NCBI RefSeq assembly: GCF_001427905.1
Contig: NZ_LMEF01000014.1
Location: forward strand, 1 to 58,689
DNA length: 58,689 nt
Source: Flavobacterium sp. Root420
GTDB lineage: Bacteria > Bacteroidota > Bacteroidia > Flavobacteriales > Flavobacteriaceae
Direction: 5' to 3'
Position numbers and translations under genes: made by a program
In this document: one piece after another, positions 49,809-58,628 of the stretch
How the letters are laid out: every line of letters begins with the position of its first letter
Numbering within the stretch: the first letter of the stretch is position 1
Notes under the pieces: model-generated
What the model saw: the letters and a program-made list of their open reading frames with translations, nothing else
Told to the model about the DNA's origin: nothing
Database searches by the model: none

Positions 49809-52664
49809 TTATTTACTCAAATACATTTTTCTTCTAGAATACAACTCGTAGAATTGATCGTCTTTTAAGTCATCAATAAACAAGATGCTTTCTCCAGTCG
49901 ATTTCATTTCTGGCCCTAATGCTTTATTTACATTTTGGAATTTACTGAAAGAGAAAACCGGTTGTTTGATCGCATATCCTTTCAATTGCGGATTAAAATC
50001 GAAGTCTGTTACTTTATTGTGCCCTAACATTACTTTTGTAGCGTAGTTTACATAAGGCTCTCCGTATGCTTTTGCAATAAATGGAACTGTTCTAGAAGCT
50101 CTTGGATTAGCCTCAATAATATAAACTGTATCATCTTTTATAGCAAACTGAATGTTAATCAAACCAACTGTTTTTAAAGCTCTCGCTATTTTATAAGTAT
50201 GATCTTTAATCTGCTGCATTACGAATTCCCCTAAGTTGAAAGGAGGCAATGTCGCATTACTATCTCCAGAGTGAACTCCGCAAGGTTCGATATGCTCCAT
50301 AATTCCGATGATGTAAACATTCCCATCAGCATCACAAATTGCATCTGCTTCCGCTTCGATTGCTCCGGCCAAATAATGATCTAAAAGCAATTTATTTCCA
50401 GGAATCGTTTTCAATAAATTAATAACGTGTTCCTCCAGTTCTTTTTTGTTGATAACGATTTTCATTCCCTGACCTCCTAATACATAAGAAGGACGAATCA
50501 ATAATGGGAAATCTAAAGTATCTGCTAAGGCAGAAGCCTCGTCAGCTGTTTCTGCAATTCCGAATTGTGGGAAAGGAATATGTAATTCTCTCAATAAGTC
50601 TGAGAAACGTCCTCTGTCTTCCGCTAAATCAAGCGCATCAAAACTAGTTCCGATGATTTTTACTCCGTATTTAGATAATTTTTCAGCTAATTTTAAAGCG
50701 GTTTGTCCACCTAACTGAACAATAACACCTTCCGGTTTTTCATGCTGAATGATGTCATAAATATGTTCCCAGAAAACAGGCTCAAAGTATAATTTATCCG
50801 CTGTATCAAAATCAGTCGAAACTGTTTCCGGGTTACAGTTTATCATGATTGTTTCATAGCCACATTCTTTTGCTGCCAAAACTCCGTGCACACAAGAATA
50901 ATCAAACTCAATTCCTTGTCCAATTCTGTTTGGTCCTGAACCCAAAACGATGATTTTCTTTTTATCAGTAACAATGCTTTCGTTATCTACATAACGTTCG
51001 CCGTTTGCTTTTTCGATCTCAGCCTCAAAAGTCGAGTAGTAATAAGGTGTTTGTGCCTTAAACTCAGCCGCACAAGTATCAACCAGTTTAAACACACGGT
51101 TGATATTTTTTTCCATACGCAAAGTATGTACTTCACTCTCCAGACAATTCATCATGTGTGCGATTTGTCTGTCGGCAAAACCTTTTTGTTTCGCTTCAAG
51201 CAAAAGCTCTTTTGGAAGGTTCGAAATTTTATAGTTCGAAATTTCTTTCTCTAAAGTATAAAGTTCTTCGTATTGTTTTAAGAACCACATATCGATTTTT
51301 GTGATTTCATGAATACGGCTCAACGGAATTCCCATTGCAATCGCATCATAAATTACAAAAACACGATCCCAGCTTGCAAAAGTCAGTTTCTCAATAATTT
51401 GCTCGTAATTCGTATATCCTTTTCCATCAGCACCTAAACCATTTCTTTTGATTTCTAACGATTGTGTTGCTTTGTGTAAAGCTTCCTGAAACGAACGGCC
51501 AATCCCCATAACTTCACCAACAGATTTCATCTGAAGTCCTAAAGTTCTGTCAGCACCTTCAAATTTATCAAAGTTCCAACGTGGTATTTTAACAATTACA
51601 TAATCCAATGTCGGTTCGAAAAGAGCCGAAGTCGATTTTGTAATTTGGTTTTGCAATTCATCTAAATTGTATCCTAAAGCCAGCTTAGAAGCAATTTTAG
51701 CAATTGGATATCCAGTCGCTTTTGATGCTAAAGCAGAAGAACGAGACACACGAGGATTAATCTCGATTGCTACGATATCTTCTTTTTCGTCTGGGGAAAC
51801 TGCGAATTGTACGTTACATCCTCCTGCAAAATTTCCGATACTACGCATCATTAAGATCGCATAGTCACGTAATTTTTGGAAAGTTGTATCTGATAAAGTC
51901 ATTGCTGGTGCAACTGTAATCGAATCTCCGGTATGAATTCCCATCGGGTCCATATTTTCGATCGAACAGATAATCACAACATTATCATTTTTATCTCTCA
52001 AAAGCTCCAATTCATATTCTTTCCATCCTAATAAAGCTTTGTCAATCAGCACTTCATGAATTGGTGACATTTCTAATCCGTAGGTTAGTTTTTCGTCAAA
52101 TTCTTCTTTGCTGTGAACAAAAGCCGCTCCGGTTCCTCCTAATGTAAACGAAGGGCGAATTACTAACGGAAACCCAAATTCCTGAGCAATTTCTTTTCCT
52201 TCAAGGAAAGAAGTTGCCGTTTTTGCAGGTGCAGTTGGTACATTTATTTTTTGAAGCAATTGTTTAAATTGCTCTCTGTCCTCAGTAATATTAATAGCAT
52301 TTACATCAACACCAATTAATCTTACTCCGAAATCCTGCCAAATTCCTTTTTCATCAGCTTCCAAACATAAATTCAAAGCCGTTTGTCCACCCATTGTTGG
52401 CAAAACTGCATCAATTTGCGGATGTTCCTTTAGAATTTCAATAATCGATTTTGTAGTTAATGGTTTCAAATATACATGATCGGCCATGGTTGGGTCGGTC
52501 ATAATAGTCGCTGGATTTGAGTTTATCAAAATAACTTCAATTCCTTCTTCACGAATAGAACGTGCAGATTGAGATCCTGCATAATCGAATTCGCAAGCTT
52601 GACCAATAACAATAGGTCCTGATCCTATTATTAAAACTGATTTTATTGATGTGTCTTTAGGCAT
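49809..52664 (-). CDS. carB: Carbamoyl-phosphate synthase large subunit, without the C-terminal allosteric domain
   Basis: 951 residues. Two ATP-grasp halves are visible: the first begins VLIIGSGPIVIGQACEFDYA with GGTGAAF and IEINPRVSRSSALASKATGYP; the second begins IIVLGSGPNRIGQGIEFDYS with IEANPRASRTVPFIAKA. It makes carbamoyl phosphate from bicarbonate, ammonia (from CarA) and ATP for arginine and pyrimidine synthesis. E. coli CarB has ~1073 residues; here the protein ends right after the second synthetase half, so the ~120-residue MGS-like allosteric domain is missing. carA is not in the window. It is monocistronic. Confidence 0.96.
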   Translation of the reverse strand: MPKDTSIKSVLIIGSGPIVIGQACEFDYAGSQSARSIREEGIEVILINSNPATIMTDPTMADHVYLKPLTTKSIIEILKEHPQIDAVLPTMGGQTALNLCLEADEKGIWQDFGVRLIGVDVNAINITEDREQFKQLLQKINVPTAPAKTATSFLEGKEIAQEFGFPLVIRPSFTLGGTGAAFVHSKEEFDEKLTYGLEMSPIHEVLIDKALLGWKEYELELLRDKNDNVVIICSIENMDPMGIHTGDSITVAPAMTLSDTTFQKLRDYAILMMRSIGNFAGGCNVQFAVSPDEKEDIVAIEINPRVSRSSALASKATGYPIAKIASKLALGYNLDELQNQITKSTSALFEPTLDYVIVKIPRWNFDKFEGADRTLGLQMKSVGEVMGIGRSFQEALHKATQSLEIKRNGLGADGKGYTNYEQIIEKLTFASWDRVFVIYDAIAMGIPLSRIHEITKIDMWFLKQYEELYTLEKEISNYKISNLPKELLLEAKQKGFADRQIAHMMNCLESEVHTLRMEKNINRVFKLVDTCAAEFKAQTPYYYSTFEAEIEKANGERYVDNESIVTDKKKIIVLGSGPNRIGQGIEFDYSCVHGVLAAKECGYETIMINCNPETVSTDFDTADKLYFEPVFWEHIYDIIQHEKPEGVIVQLGGQTALKLAEKLSKYGVKIIGTSFDALDLAEDRGRFSDLLRELHIPFPQFGIAETADEASALADTLDFPLLIRPSYVLGGQGMKIVINKKELEEHVINLLKTIPGNKLLLDHYLAGAIEAEADAICDADGNVYIIGIMEHIEPCGVHSGDSNATLPPFNLGEFVMQQIKDHTYKIARALKTVGLINIQFAIKDDTVYIIEANPRASRTVPFIAKAYGEPYVNYATKVMLGHNKVTDFDFNPQLKGYAIKQPVFSFSKFQNVNKALGPEMKSTGESILFIDDLKDDQFYELYSRRKMYLSK

Positions 52665-52764
52665 TGTATTTGTATTGTGTAGTTATATAAAGTACTTTAA
52701 AAAACATTCGTAGTATATTCTAAACTAGAACGTTGCAGCTTTTTTTACCGACAAGGTATAAAAA

Positions 52765-52793
52765 AAGGCGATACTAAAAAAGTAATCGCCTTA
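52765..52793 (-). terminator. Terminator after rpmH
   Basis: Stem AAGGCGAT...ATCGCCTT with a T-rich loop and, on the minus strand, a run of T downstream. Confidence 0.75.
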
Positions 52794-52811
52794 TGTATGT
52801 TTATACAAACA

Positions 52812-52973
52812 TTATTTTTTGTGTCTAGGCTCGCTAGAAACAGTTAATTTATGTCTTCCTTTTGCTCTTCTACGCGCCAGAACTTTTCTTCCATTCGCAG
52901 AAGCCATTCTGTCCATAAATCCGTGCTTATTTCTTCTTTTTCTTTTCGATGGTTGAAACGTTCTTTTGCTCAT
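52812..52973 (-). CDS. rpmH: Ribosomal protein L34
   Basis: 53 residues read on the minus strand: [19 protein letters not shown], then [20 protein letters not shown], ending [14 protein letters not shown]. This is an unmistakable L34, a small basic protein of the large ribosomal subunit, normally 44-54 residues. A consensus promoter lies ~73 bases upstream and a terminator follows. The usual neighbour rnpA is not adjacent; the divergent gene is a TPR membrane protein. Confidence 0.98.
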
Positions 52974-53045
52974 TGCTTTGTATCTTTAAAATGGTATCTA
53001 ATATCTCTTTTCTGTTTTACAATAACGTTATTCTAAAACCGAGTG

Positions 53046-53075
53046 CAAATATACAAAGACTTTTTTTTCTGGCAA
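53046..53075 (-). promoter_or_regulatory. Promoter of rpmH
   Basis: Read on the minus strand: TTG (53075-53073), 19 bases, TATATTTG (53053-53046). Fits the Bacteroidota consensus. Confidence 0.75.
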
Positions 53076-53139
53076 GTACTTTAATAAAAATATTTTTAAT
53101 TCATTTTACTATATTTGCAATCTCAAATATACATCTATT

Positions 53140-53655
53140 ATGTTTAACAAAAATATTAAACTTATTTTAGCCGGACTTCTTGTAGTTGCTGGCGTTTGGC
53201 AATTTACAGAGAGTAATATCGGGAATGGTATTTTCCTTATATTATTGACTGCAATTCCGATTTTTCTTTATTTCAAAAACGAATTTATTCTTTTAGCCTT
53301 CCTTAAATTAAGAAAACAAGACTTCGAAGGTGCTAAAAAATGGCTAGCATACATCAAAAATCCGGAAGCTGCATTAGTAAGAAAACAACAAGGGTACTTT
53401 AATTACCTTCACGGAATCATGTTATCTCAGACCAATATCAACCAGGCTGAGAAACATTTCAAGAAAGCAATCGAACTTGGACTATCAATGGATATGGATT
53501 TAGCAGTAGCAAAATTAAACCTTGCCGGAGTTGCAATGTCACGCAGAAGAAAGCTTGAAGCGACTAATTTATTGAACGAAGCTAAAAAACTAGACAAACA
53601 AGGCATGCTGAAAGAGCAAATCACCATGATGAAAGATCAAATGAAGAAAATCTAA
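53140..53655 (+). CDS. Membrane protein with TPR-like C-terminus
   Basis: 171 residues. Two N-terminal membrane segments (about 6-22 and 28-46) precede a soluble helical part with tetratricopeptide-like units (QGYFNYLHGIMLSQTNINQA-EKHFKKAIELG; VAKLNLAGVAMSRRRKLEA-TNLLNEAKKL). It is probably an inner-membrane protein displaying a TPR scaffold. It is divergent from rpmH, with a TATATTTG -7 box at 53110-53117. Not a family with a known function. Confidence 0.8.
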   Translation: MFNKNIKLILAGLLVVAGVWQFTESNIGNGIFLILLTAIPIFLYFKNEFILLAFLKLRKQDFEGAKKWLAYIKNPEAALVRKQQGYFNYLHGIMLSQTNINQAEKHFKKAIELGLSMDMDLAVAKLNLAGVAMSRRRKLEATNLLNEAKKLDKQGMLKEQITMMKDQMKKI

Positions 53656-53677
53656 ACTTCTTTAAACTACGATATTT

Positions 53678-53717
53678 AAAATCCCAAATTCCAATTTATG
53701 GCGTTTGGGATTTTTTT
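53678..53717 (+). terminator. Terminator after the TPR membrane protein
   Basis: Stem AAATCCCAAA / TTTGGGATTT with a ~15-base loop, followed by a seven-T tract. Confidence 0.75.
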
Positions 53718-53743
53718 GTCATTGCGAGGAACGAAGCAATCTC
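53718..53743. repeat. GTCATTGCGAGGAACGAAGC repeat fragment
   Basis: Matches one arm of a palindromic intergenic repeat widespread in bacteria (GTCATTGCGAGGAACGAAGC, then AATCTC). The opposite arm is not found nearby, so this looks like a solitary half. Confidence 0.55.
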
Positions 53744-53793
53744 ACTCAGTGTTTTTTGATAAATCATGGAATTTATTAGAATTTGGCTTTTAA

Positions 53794-53895
53794 TCAGGAG
53801 CTATTTCCTGCTGTCCTTCCAATCTTTTGTGCCGAACCCCGGCACAAAAGGATTCTCCCTCCCATCAGGGCTAGGGGAATCGTTTTCAAAAGAAG
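53794..53895 (+). repeat. Structured ~100-base repeat, copy 2
   Basis: Second copy of the element at 10637-10737, in the same orientation. The central hairpin (53824-53850) has stem CTTTTGTGCCG / CGGCACAAAAG and loop AACCC. Stem positions 6, 9 and 10 differ from copy 1 on both strands, so pairing is kept. Flanks TCAGGAGCTATTTCC and GGGCTAGGG are conserved. The surrounding 407-base gap (53656-54062) otherwise holds a terminator, a solitary repeat arm and AT-rich sequence. Confidence 0.85.
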
Positions 53896-54062
53896 ATTTA
53901 CCCCCTTGAACTATTAATTCTCATTTTTTATCAGAAATGACAAGATTGTGCATAATAACTTTGCTCGTAAACCTCATCAAAGCTCAAAAACCTTAACAAA
54001 GATTCTAAGACCCCCAAAGAATTGGAATTTAGAATTTAAAAAAATTGGAATTTTGAAGATTT

Positions 54063-54722
54063 CTAATCTTCCAATATGATCGAAGGCAAATTCTCATTCA
54101 GCCATTTGTATTTATTAAGAATCATAACATGCGTTCCTCCTTTTACAATAATACAGCTCTTAATATACTTTATAGGAAAAACATCGTCCTTGTCGCCATG
54201 GATATGGATAACGTTTTCATCTCTTTCATCTCTGTCCCATAAAATTACATTTTCAACAGCCCATTGCAAATAATTAAGATCCCGCATGGCCAGAAACTTC
54301 TCATACAGCTTAATACGTTTGTTTATTTTTTCCCCAAAAGAATATTTTGCAAGATTTTCGATATTCAAAATCAACTTCATCGGGATCAACTTATACGCCT
54401 TTGTCGTTTTCCCAATCTTCATTCTTCTCGGAAATTCAGTATTACTTCTTACACTTGAAATAATGATTATTTTCCGAACGGGAATATGTTTTGCCATTTC
54501 CTGAACCAGAATTCCTCCAAAAGAAACGCCAATTAAAACCGGATTTTCATGTTTAATGTTTTTAGTGATTCGCAGTGCATAATCAGACAATGATTCTTTA
54601 GGCTGCGGAATCTCCCACTCCAGCAAACACATTTCAAAAATAGATTCATCTAATATAATTCTTTCAAAAATGCTTGAGCTTGCGGCCAAACCAGGCATAA
54701 AATATACAGGAATTTTAGTCAT
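54063..54722 (-). CDS. Alpha/beta hydrolase
   Basis: 219 residues with an alpha/beta-hydrolase fold. An N-terminal strand-loop PVYFMPGLAASSSIF precedes the nucleophile elbow LIGVSFGGILVQEM (Ser in G-V-S-F-G). The late acid and His appear to be in HIHGDKDDVFPIKYI and GGTHVMIL. The substrate is unknown. No gene on the same strand adjoins it, and it is probably transcribed alone. Confidence 0.88.
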   Translation of the reverse strand: MTKIPVYFMPGLAASSSIFERIILDESIFEMCLLEWEIPQPKESLSDYALRITKNIKHENPVLIGVSFGGILVQEMAKHIPVRKIIIISSVRSNTEFPRRMKIGKTTKAYKLIPMKLILNIENLAKYSFGEKINKRIKLYEKFLAMRDLNYLQWAVENVILWDRDERDENVIHIHGDKDDVFPIKYIKSCIIVKGGTHVMILNKYKWLNENLPSIILED

Positions 54723-55001
54723 TTGCTGGAAAAGGAATTTTAATTACAGTTTCAATTTCAAGTTAAATTTACTTTTTTATAATATACACAGCAAATCTCA
54801 CACCATAATTCGATATTAAAACAAATAAAATTACAAAAAGAGAATTAAGCAAGCACTTAAAAAAATAATTTCATATTGAAAATCAAATGATTACCTTTGT
54901 ATGCCAAATGATTCGTATTCAATCTTCACCAAAACAAGTTTGAACGAATTAAAACCCTAATCTATATTAACATTTTTAACCTACTAAAAACATGTAAAAT
55001 T

Positions 55002-55307
55002 ATGGAACCTATTGAAACAATTATGGAAATCAAAGACAACACTTTCGCAAGACAATTTGAAACCATAACCCCCGAAGGACTAATTTCTGTCGAGTATTCA
55101 TTTCAGGAAAAGAAAATTTTCCTAACAAAAATCAATACTCCGGAAGGTTTTGAAAATCAGGAGTTGATTAATACATTGCTTAAAAGTATTATGGAAATTG
55201 TCATCGAAAAGAAATTCAAACTAATGCCTATTCATCCAAAAATTGCACTTTTTATTAAAAAAAACCCAAAGTACAAAGAATTACTCCCTCCTGGAATTAG
55301 ACTTTAA
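55002..55307 (+). CDS. Small GNAT protein (YjdJ-like)
   Basis: 101 residues. It resembles the YjdJ-type single-domain GNAT proteins: EGLISVEYSFQEKKIFLTKI, then a short PEGFENQELINTLLKSIMEI helix in place of the usual glycine-rich acetyl-CoA loop, and LMPIHPKIALFIKKNPKYKELL at the end (read in parts). The R/Q-x-x-G-x-G/A loop typical of this family is not evident, so catalytic activity is doubtful. Preceded by 280 bases with a TACCTTTG box at 54892-54899 and nothing else recognisable. Confidence 0.7.
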   Translation: MEPIETIMEIKDNTFARQFETITPEGLISVEYSFQEKKIFLTKINTPEGFENQELINTLLKSIMEIVIEKKFKLMPIHPKIALFIKKNPKYKELLPPGIRL

Positions 55308-55328
55308 TTTCACGATTTCTCACAAAAT

Positions 55329-55361
55329 AAAAAAGCACAAGTTAATCCTTGTGCTTTTTCG
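55329..55361. terminator. Bidirectional terminator
   Basis: Stem AAAAAGCACAAG / CTTGTGCTTTTT around TTAATC, between the convergent GNAT and ABC-F genes. Confidence 0.87.
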
Positions 55362-55380
55362 TTTTATATATGTTCAAAAA

Positions 55381-57015
55381 TTATTTTTCGATCTCTCTCA
55401 TAGAATCCATTTTTTTATGCGCTAAGAAACCGGCAACATCTTCAAAATGTTCTTTCACTCTTTTGTTTCCAAATTCAAAAACCTTAGTAGCCAATCCGTC
55501 AAGGAAATCACGGTCGTGAGAAACCAGAATCAAAGTTCCGTCGAAATCGCGCAACGCATCTTTGATAATATCCTTAGTTTTCATATCTAAGTGATTCGAA
55601 GGCTCATCCAGAATCAGTAAATTAACTGGCTCCAGCAATAATTTTATCATTGCCAAGCGCGTTTTCTCTCCACCTGAAAGCACTTTTACTTTCTTGGTAA
55701 TATCATCACCCTGAAACATAAATGCCCCTAAAATATTTTTGATCTGAGTTCTAACATCACCAACAGCAATATTATCTATAGTTTCAAAAATGGTAGCATT
55801 TTCATCTAACAATGAAGCCTGATTTTGGGCAAAATATCCAATTTGTGAATTATGACCAATATCTACACTTCCTTCATCGATACCAATTTCTTTCATGATC
55901 GCTTTGATCATAGTCGATTTACCTTCACCGTTTTTACCTACGAAAGCCACTTTTTGACCTCTTTCGATAACAATATTAGCATCTTTAAAAACGACATGAT
56001 CTCCGTATGATTTAGACAAATCCTTTACCACAACAGGATATTGTCCTGAACGCGCCGCCGGAGGGAATTTTAATTTTAAAGCCGAATTATCTACTTCATC
56101 AACCTGAACAATCACCAATTTCTCCAACATTTTAACACGTGACTGAACGGCATCGGTTTTAGAAAACGTTCCTTTAAAACGATCAATAAAAGCCCTGTTA
56201 TCAGCAATCATTCTTTGTTGCTCATCATAAGCTTTTTGCTGATGAATACGACGATCTTTTCTCAATTCTAAATAATGAGAATATTTTGCTTTGTAATCGT
56301 AAATTCTTCCCATTGTAACTTCAATAGTACGATTCGTAATATTATCTACGAATGCTCTATCGTGCGAAATTACCACAACTGCCTTTGCAGAATTAATCAA
56401 AAACTCTTCTAACCACTGAATACTTTCAATATCCATGTGATTCGTTGGCTCATCCAGCAAAATCAAATCCGGTTTTTGCAAAAGAATTTTAGCCAATTCG
56501 ATTCTCATTCTCCATCCTCCTGAAAACTCAGAAGTCTGACGCGTAAAATCTTCACGTTCAAAACCCAGACCAACTAAAATTTTCTCAACTTCAGCTTCAT
56601 AATTTACTTCTTCAATCGCATAAAATTTCTCACTTAAGTCAGAAACTCTTTCGATCAATTTCATATAAGCATCACTTTCATAATCCGTACGAACTGTCAA
56701 TTGCTCGTTGATTTCGTCGATTTCAGCTTTCATTTTAAAAATCTCACCAAAAGCTTTTGAAGCTTCTTCCATTACAGTAGAGCCATCTTTAGTCAATAAA
56801 TGCTGAGGCAAATAAGCCACAACAGCATCTTTTGGAGTCGAAATACTTCCGGTTGAAGGTTTACTTTGACCTGCAATTATTTTTAGAAGTGTCGATTTTC
56901 CCGCACCATTTTTACCCATAAGGGCAATTTTATCATTTTCATTTATAGCAAAAGAAACATCGCTAAATAATGTAGTTCCACCAAACTGAACCGAAATATC
57001 GTTAACTGTAATCAT
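55381..57015 (-). CDS. ABC-F family ATPase
   Basis: 544 residues with two ABC cassettes and no membrane segment. Walker A GKNGAGKST and GKNGEGKST, signatures FSGGWRMRIELAK and LSGGEKTRLAMIK, Walker B LILLDEPTNHMD and LLILDEPSNHLD. The inter-domain linker (about 240-310, RRIHQQKAYDEQQRMIADNR) is the P-site tRNA interaction motif region. ABC-F proteins act on the ribosome (EttA, YbiT, Uup) or confer antibiotic resistance; the look is YbiT/Uup-like housekeeping. Its promoter is at 57079-57110. Confidence 0.93.
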   Translation of the reverse strand: MITVNDISVQFGGTTLFSDVSFAINENDKIALMGKNGAGKSTLLKIIAGQSKPSTGSISTPKDAVVAYLPQHLLTKDGSTVMEEASKAFGEIFKMKAEIDEINEQLTVRTDYESDAYMKLIERVSDLSEKFYAIEEVNYEAEVEKILVGLGFEREDFTRQTSEFSGGWRMRIELAKILLQKPDLILLDEPTNHMDIESIQWLEEFLINSAKAVVVISHDRAFVDNITNRTIEVTMGRIYDYKAKYSHYLELRKDRRIHQQKAYDEQQRMIADNRAFIDRFKGTFSKTDAVQSRVKMLEKLVIVQVDEVDNSALKLKFPPAARSGQYPVVVKDLSKSYGDHVVFKDANIVIERGQKVAFVGKNGEGKSTMIKAIMKEIGIDEGSVDIGHNSQIGYFAQNQASLLDENATIFETIDNIAVGDVRTQIKNILGAFMFQGDDITKKVKVLSGGEKTRLAMIKLLLEPVNLLILDEPSNHLDMKTKDIIKDALRDFDGTLILVSHDRDFLDGLATKVFEFGNKRVKEHFEDVAGFLAHKKMDSMREIEK

Positions 57016-57078
57016 TACTTTTTGTGAATTTGTTTAATCGGTTAATCGTTTATCTGACTACCCCTTTTTTTCGTGGTG

Positions 57079-57110
57079 CAAAGATAGATTTTAATTAGAT
57101 AATGTGCCAA
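57079..57110 (-). promoter_or_regulatory. Promoter of the ABC-F gene
   Basis: Read on the minus strand: TTG (57110-57108), 21 bases, TATCTTTG (57086-57079). A consensus flavobacterial promoter about 64 bases before the ATG. Confidence 0.7.
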
Positions 57111-57284
57111 TTCTAAATGTGGCAATTTGTCAATTAGATAATTAGATAATTTCAATAATTAGAAAATGTGCCAAATAGAAAAATTATATAATTTTAAAAT
57201 TCATCAAAAAGTAAAACCGGACAAGTTCTAAAACTTGTCCGGTTTACCAAAATTATCTAATTGACTAATTTTCTAATTATCTAA
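57100..57284. repeat. AT-rich word repeat (AATTAGATAATT / ATGTGCCAA)
   Basis: Many copies of TTAGATAATT and its inverse AATTATCTAA, plus ATGTGCCAA/TGTGGCAA, on either side of the terminator at 57214. The same words appear at 34144-34180. Confidence 0.65.
57214..57245 (-). terminator. Terminator of the GlmU-like gene
   Basis: Perfect stem AAACCGGACAAGTT / AACTTGTCCGGTTT with a CTAA loop, about 40 bases past the stop at 57285 on the minus strand. Confidence 0.8.
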
Positions 57285-58460
57285 TTAGTCTTTTCTCCAT
57301 TTTTTCGTTTCTTCAAAAATATGTTCCAGGATTGTAGATTCTGTTTCGTCAAACTCAATGTTTCTTCGTCCCATAACCAATTTCGCCGTTTCAAAAGCTT
57401 TTTTGGTTATATAAGTTGTAAACCCGGCTGCACCGCCCCAAGAGAAACTCGGAACAAAATTACGAGGAAAACCACTTCCAAAAATATTAGCACTCACTCC
57501 TACTACAGTTCCCGTATTAAACATCGTGTTGATTCCGCATTTACTGTGATCTCCCATCATCAAACCACAAAACTGAAGTCCGGTTTTAGCAAAACCTTCC
57601 GTTTCGTAGCTCCATAATTTCACTTCTTCGTAATTATTTTTTAGGTTTGAATTGTTACTGTCTGCGCCAATATTACACCATTCACCCAAGACAGAATCAC
57701 CTAAGAATCCGTCATGTCCTTTATTTGAATTAGCAAAAAGAACCGAATTTTTAACTTCTCCCCCAATTCTTGATCCAGGGCCAACTGTAGTAGCACCATA
57801 AACTTTAGCATTCAGCTTCACCTGCGCATTTTCGCATAAAGCAAAAGGACCACGAATTACAGTTCCTTCCATAATTTCGGTATTCTTACCTATATATATA
57901 GGACCAGTGGACGCATTTAAAGTTACAAACTCTAACTTTGCTCCTTCTTCAATAAAAATATTTTCAGGCGCAATTACATTTACACTCTTTGGAATTGGCT
58001 GTGATTTTCTGTCTTCTGTTAAGAAATTAAAATCAGCGCGAATGGCAGCATCATTTTTAGAGAAGATATCCCAGGTATGTTCAACTGTTAAACAATCACC
58101 ATTATATTGAATGATTTCATAAGAATCGAAATCAACCTCTTCCTGATTTTCAGTTGTAAAAAAAGCAATTACATCATCACCCTTAAAGATTGCCTGATTT
58201 TCTCTTAAATCAGAAACCATTTCAGCAAGCGTATCATTTGGTAAATACGCTGCATTTATCATGACATTTTCTTCCATTTCCACCATCGGAAATTTGACAG
58301 ATAAATAATCTTCGGTAATGGTTGTAATTGTTGAACCCAAACGTGCTTCCCATTTCTGGCGAATTGTCATAATTCCAATTAGAATATCTGCTACAGGCCT
58401 TGTAAAAGTAAAAGGTAATAATGCATTCCGGACGGGACCGTCAAAAAGAATGTAATTCAT
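57285..58460 (-). CDS. GlmU-like sugar nucleotidyltransferase / left-handed beta-helix protein
   Basis: 391 residues. The N-terminal part (NYILFDGPVRNALLPFTFTR, RPVADILIGIMTIRQKWEAR) resembles the nucleotidyltransferase-like domain of Bacteroidota GlmU-family proteins but lacks the canonical GxGTRM motif. The C-terminal hexapeptide left-handed beta-helix (IYIGKNTEIMEGTVIRGPFA, FGDSVL-type turns, WCNIGADSNNSNLKNNY) resembles acyltransferases. It may be a sugar-phosphate uridylyl- or acyltransferase in envelope synthesis; the lost NTP motif makes the first activity uncertain. Monocistronic, with a TAACTTTG box upstream at 58512-58519 (minus strand). Confidence 0.85.
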   Translation of the reverse strand: MNYILFDGPVRNALLPFTFTRPVADILIGIMTIRQKWEARLGSTITTITEDYLSVKFPMVEMEENVMINAAYLPNDTLAEMVSDLRENQAIFKGDDVIAFFTTENQEEVDFDSYEIIQYNGDCLTVEHTWDIFSKNDAAIRADFNFLTEDRKSQPIPKSVNVIAPENIFIEEGAKLEFVTLNASTGPIYIGKNTEIMEGTVIRGPFALCENAQVKLNAKVYGATTVGPGSRIGGEVKNSVLFANSNKGHDGFLGDSVLGEWCNIGADSNNSNLKNNYEEVKLWSYETEGFAKTGLQFCGLMMGDHSKCGINTMFNTGTVVGVSANIFGSGFPRNFVPSFSWGGAAGFTTYITKKAFETAKLVMGRRNIEFDETESTILEHIFEETKKWRKD

Positions 58461-58593
58461 AAATATTAAAAATTTGGTACTTAATTAAAATCTTGATTTG
58501 GTTATCGAGTCCAAAGTTACAAATATTTTATTTGTTTAAATAAATCAGACTTTTACTAAATCAATACCAAAGTAAGAACATTCCATAAAAAAG

Positions 58594-58628
58594 AAGCCGT
58601 CTCAAAACAAAATTTGAGGCGGTTTTTT
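58594..58628. terminator. Terminator-like hairpin near the right edge
   Basis: Stem AAGCCGTCTCAAA / TTTGAGGCGGTTT with two G-T pairs around a short A-rich loop, and a T run on the plus strand and an A run on its left. It probably ends a gene lying beyond the right edge. The last 60 bases hold no supported gene. Confidence 0.65.
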
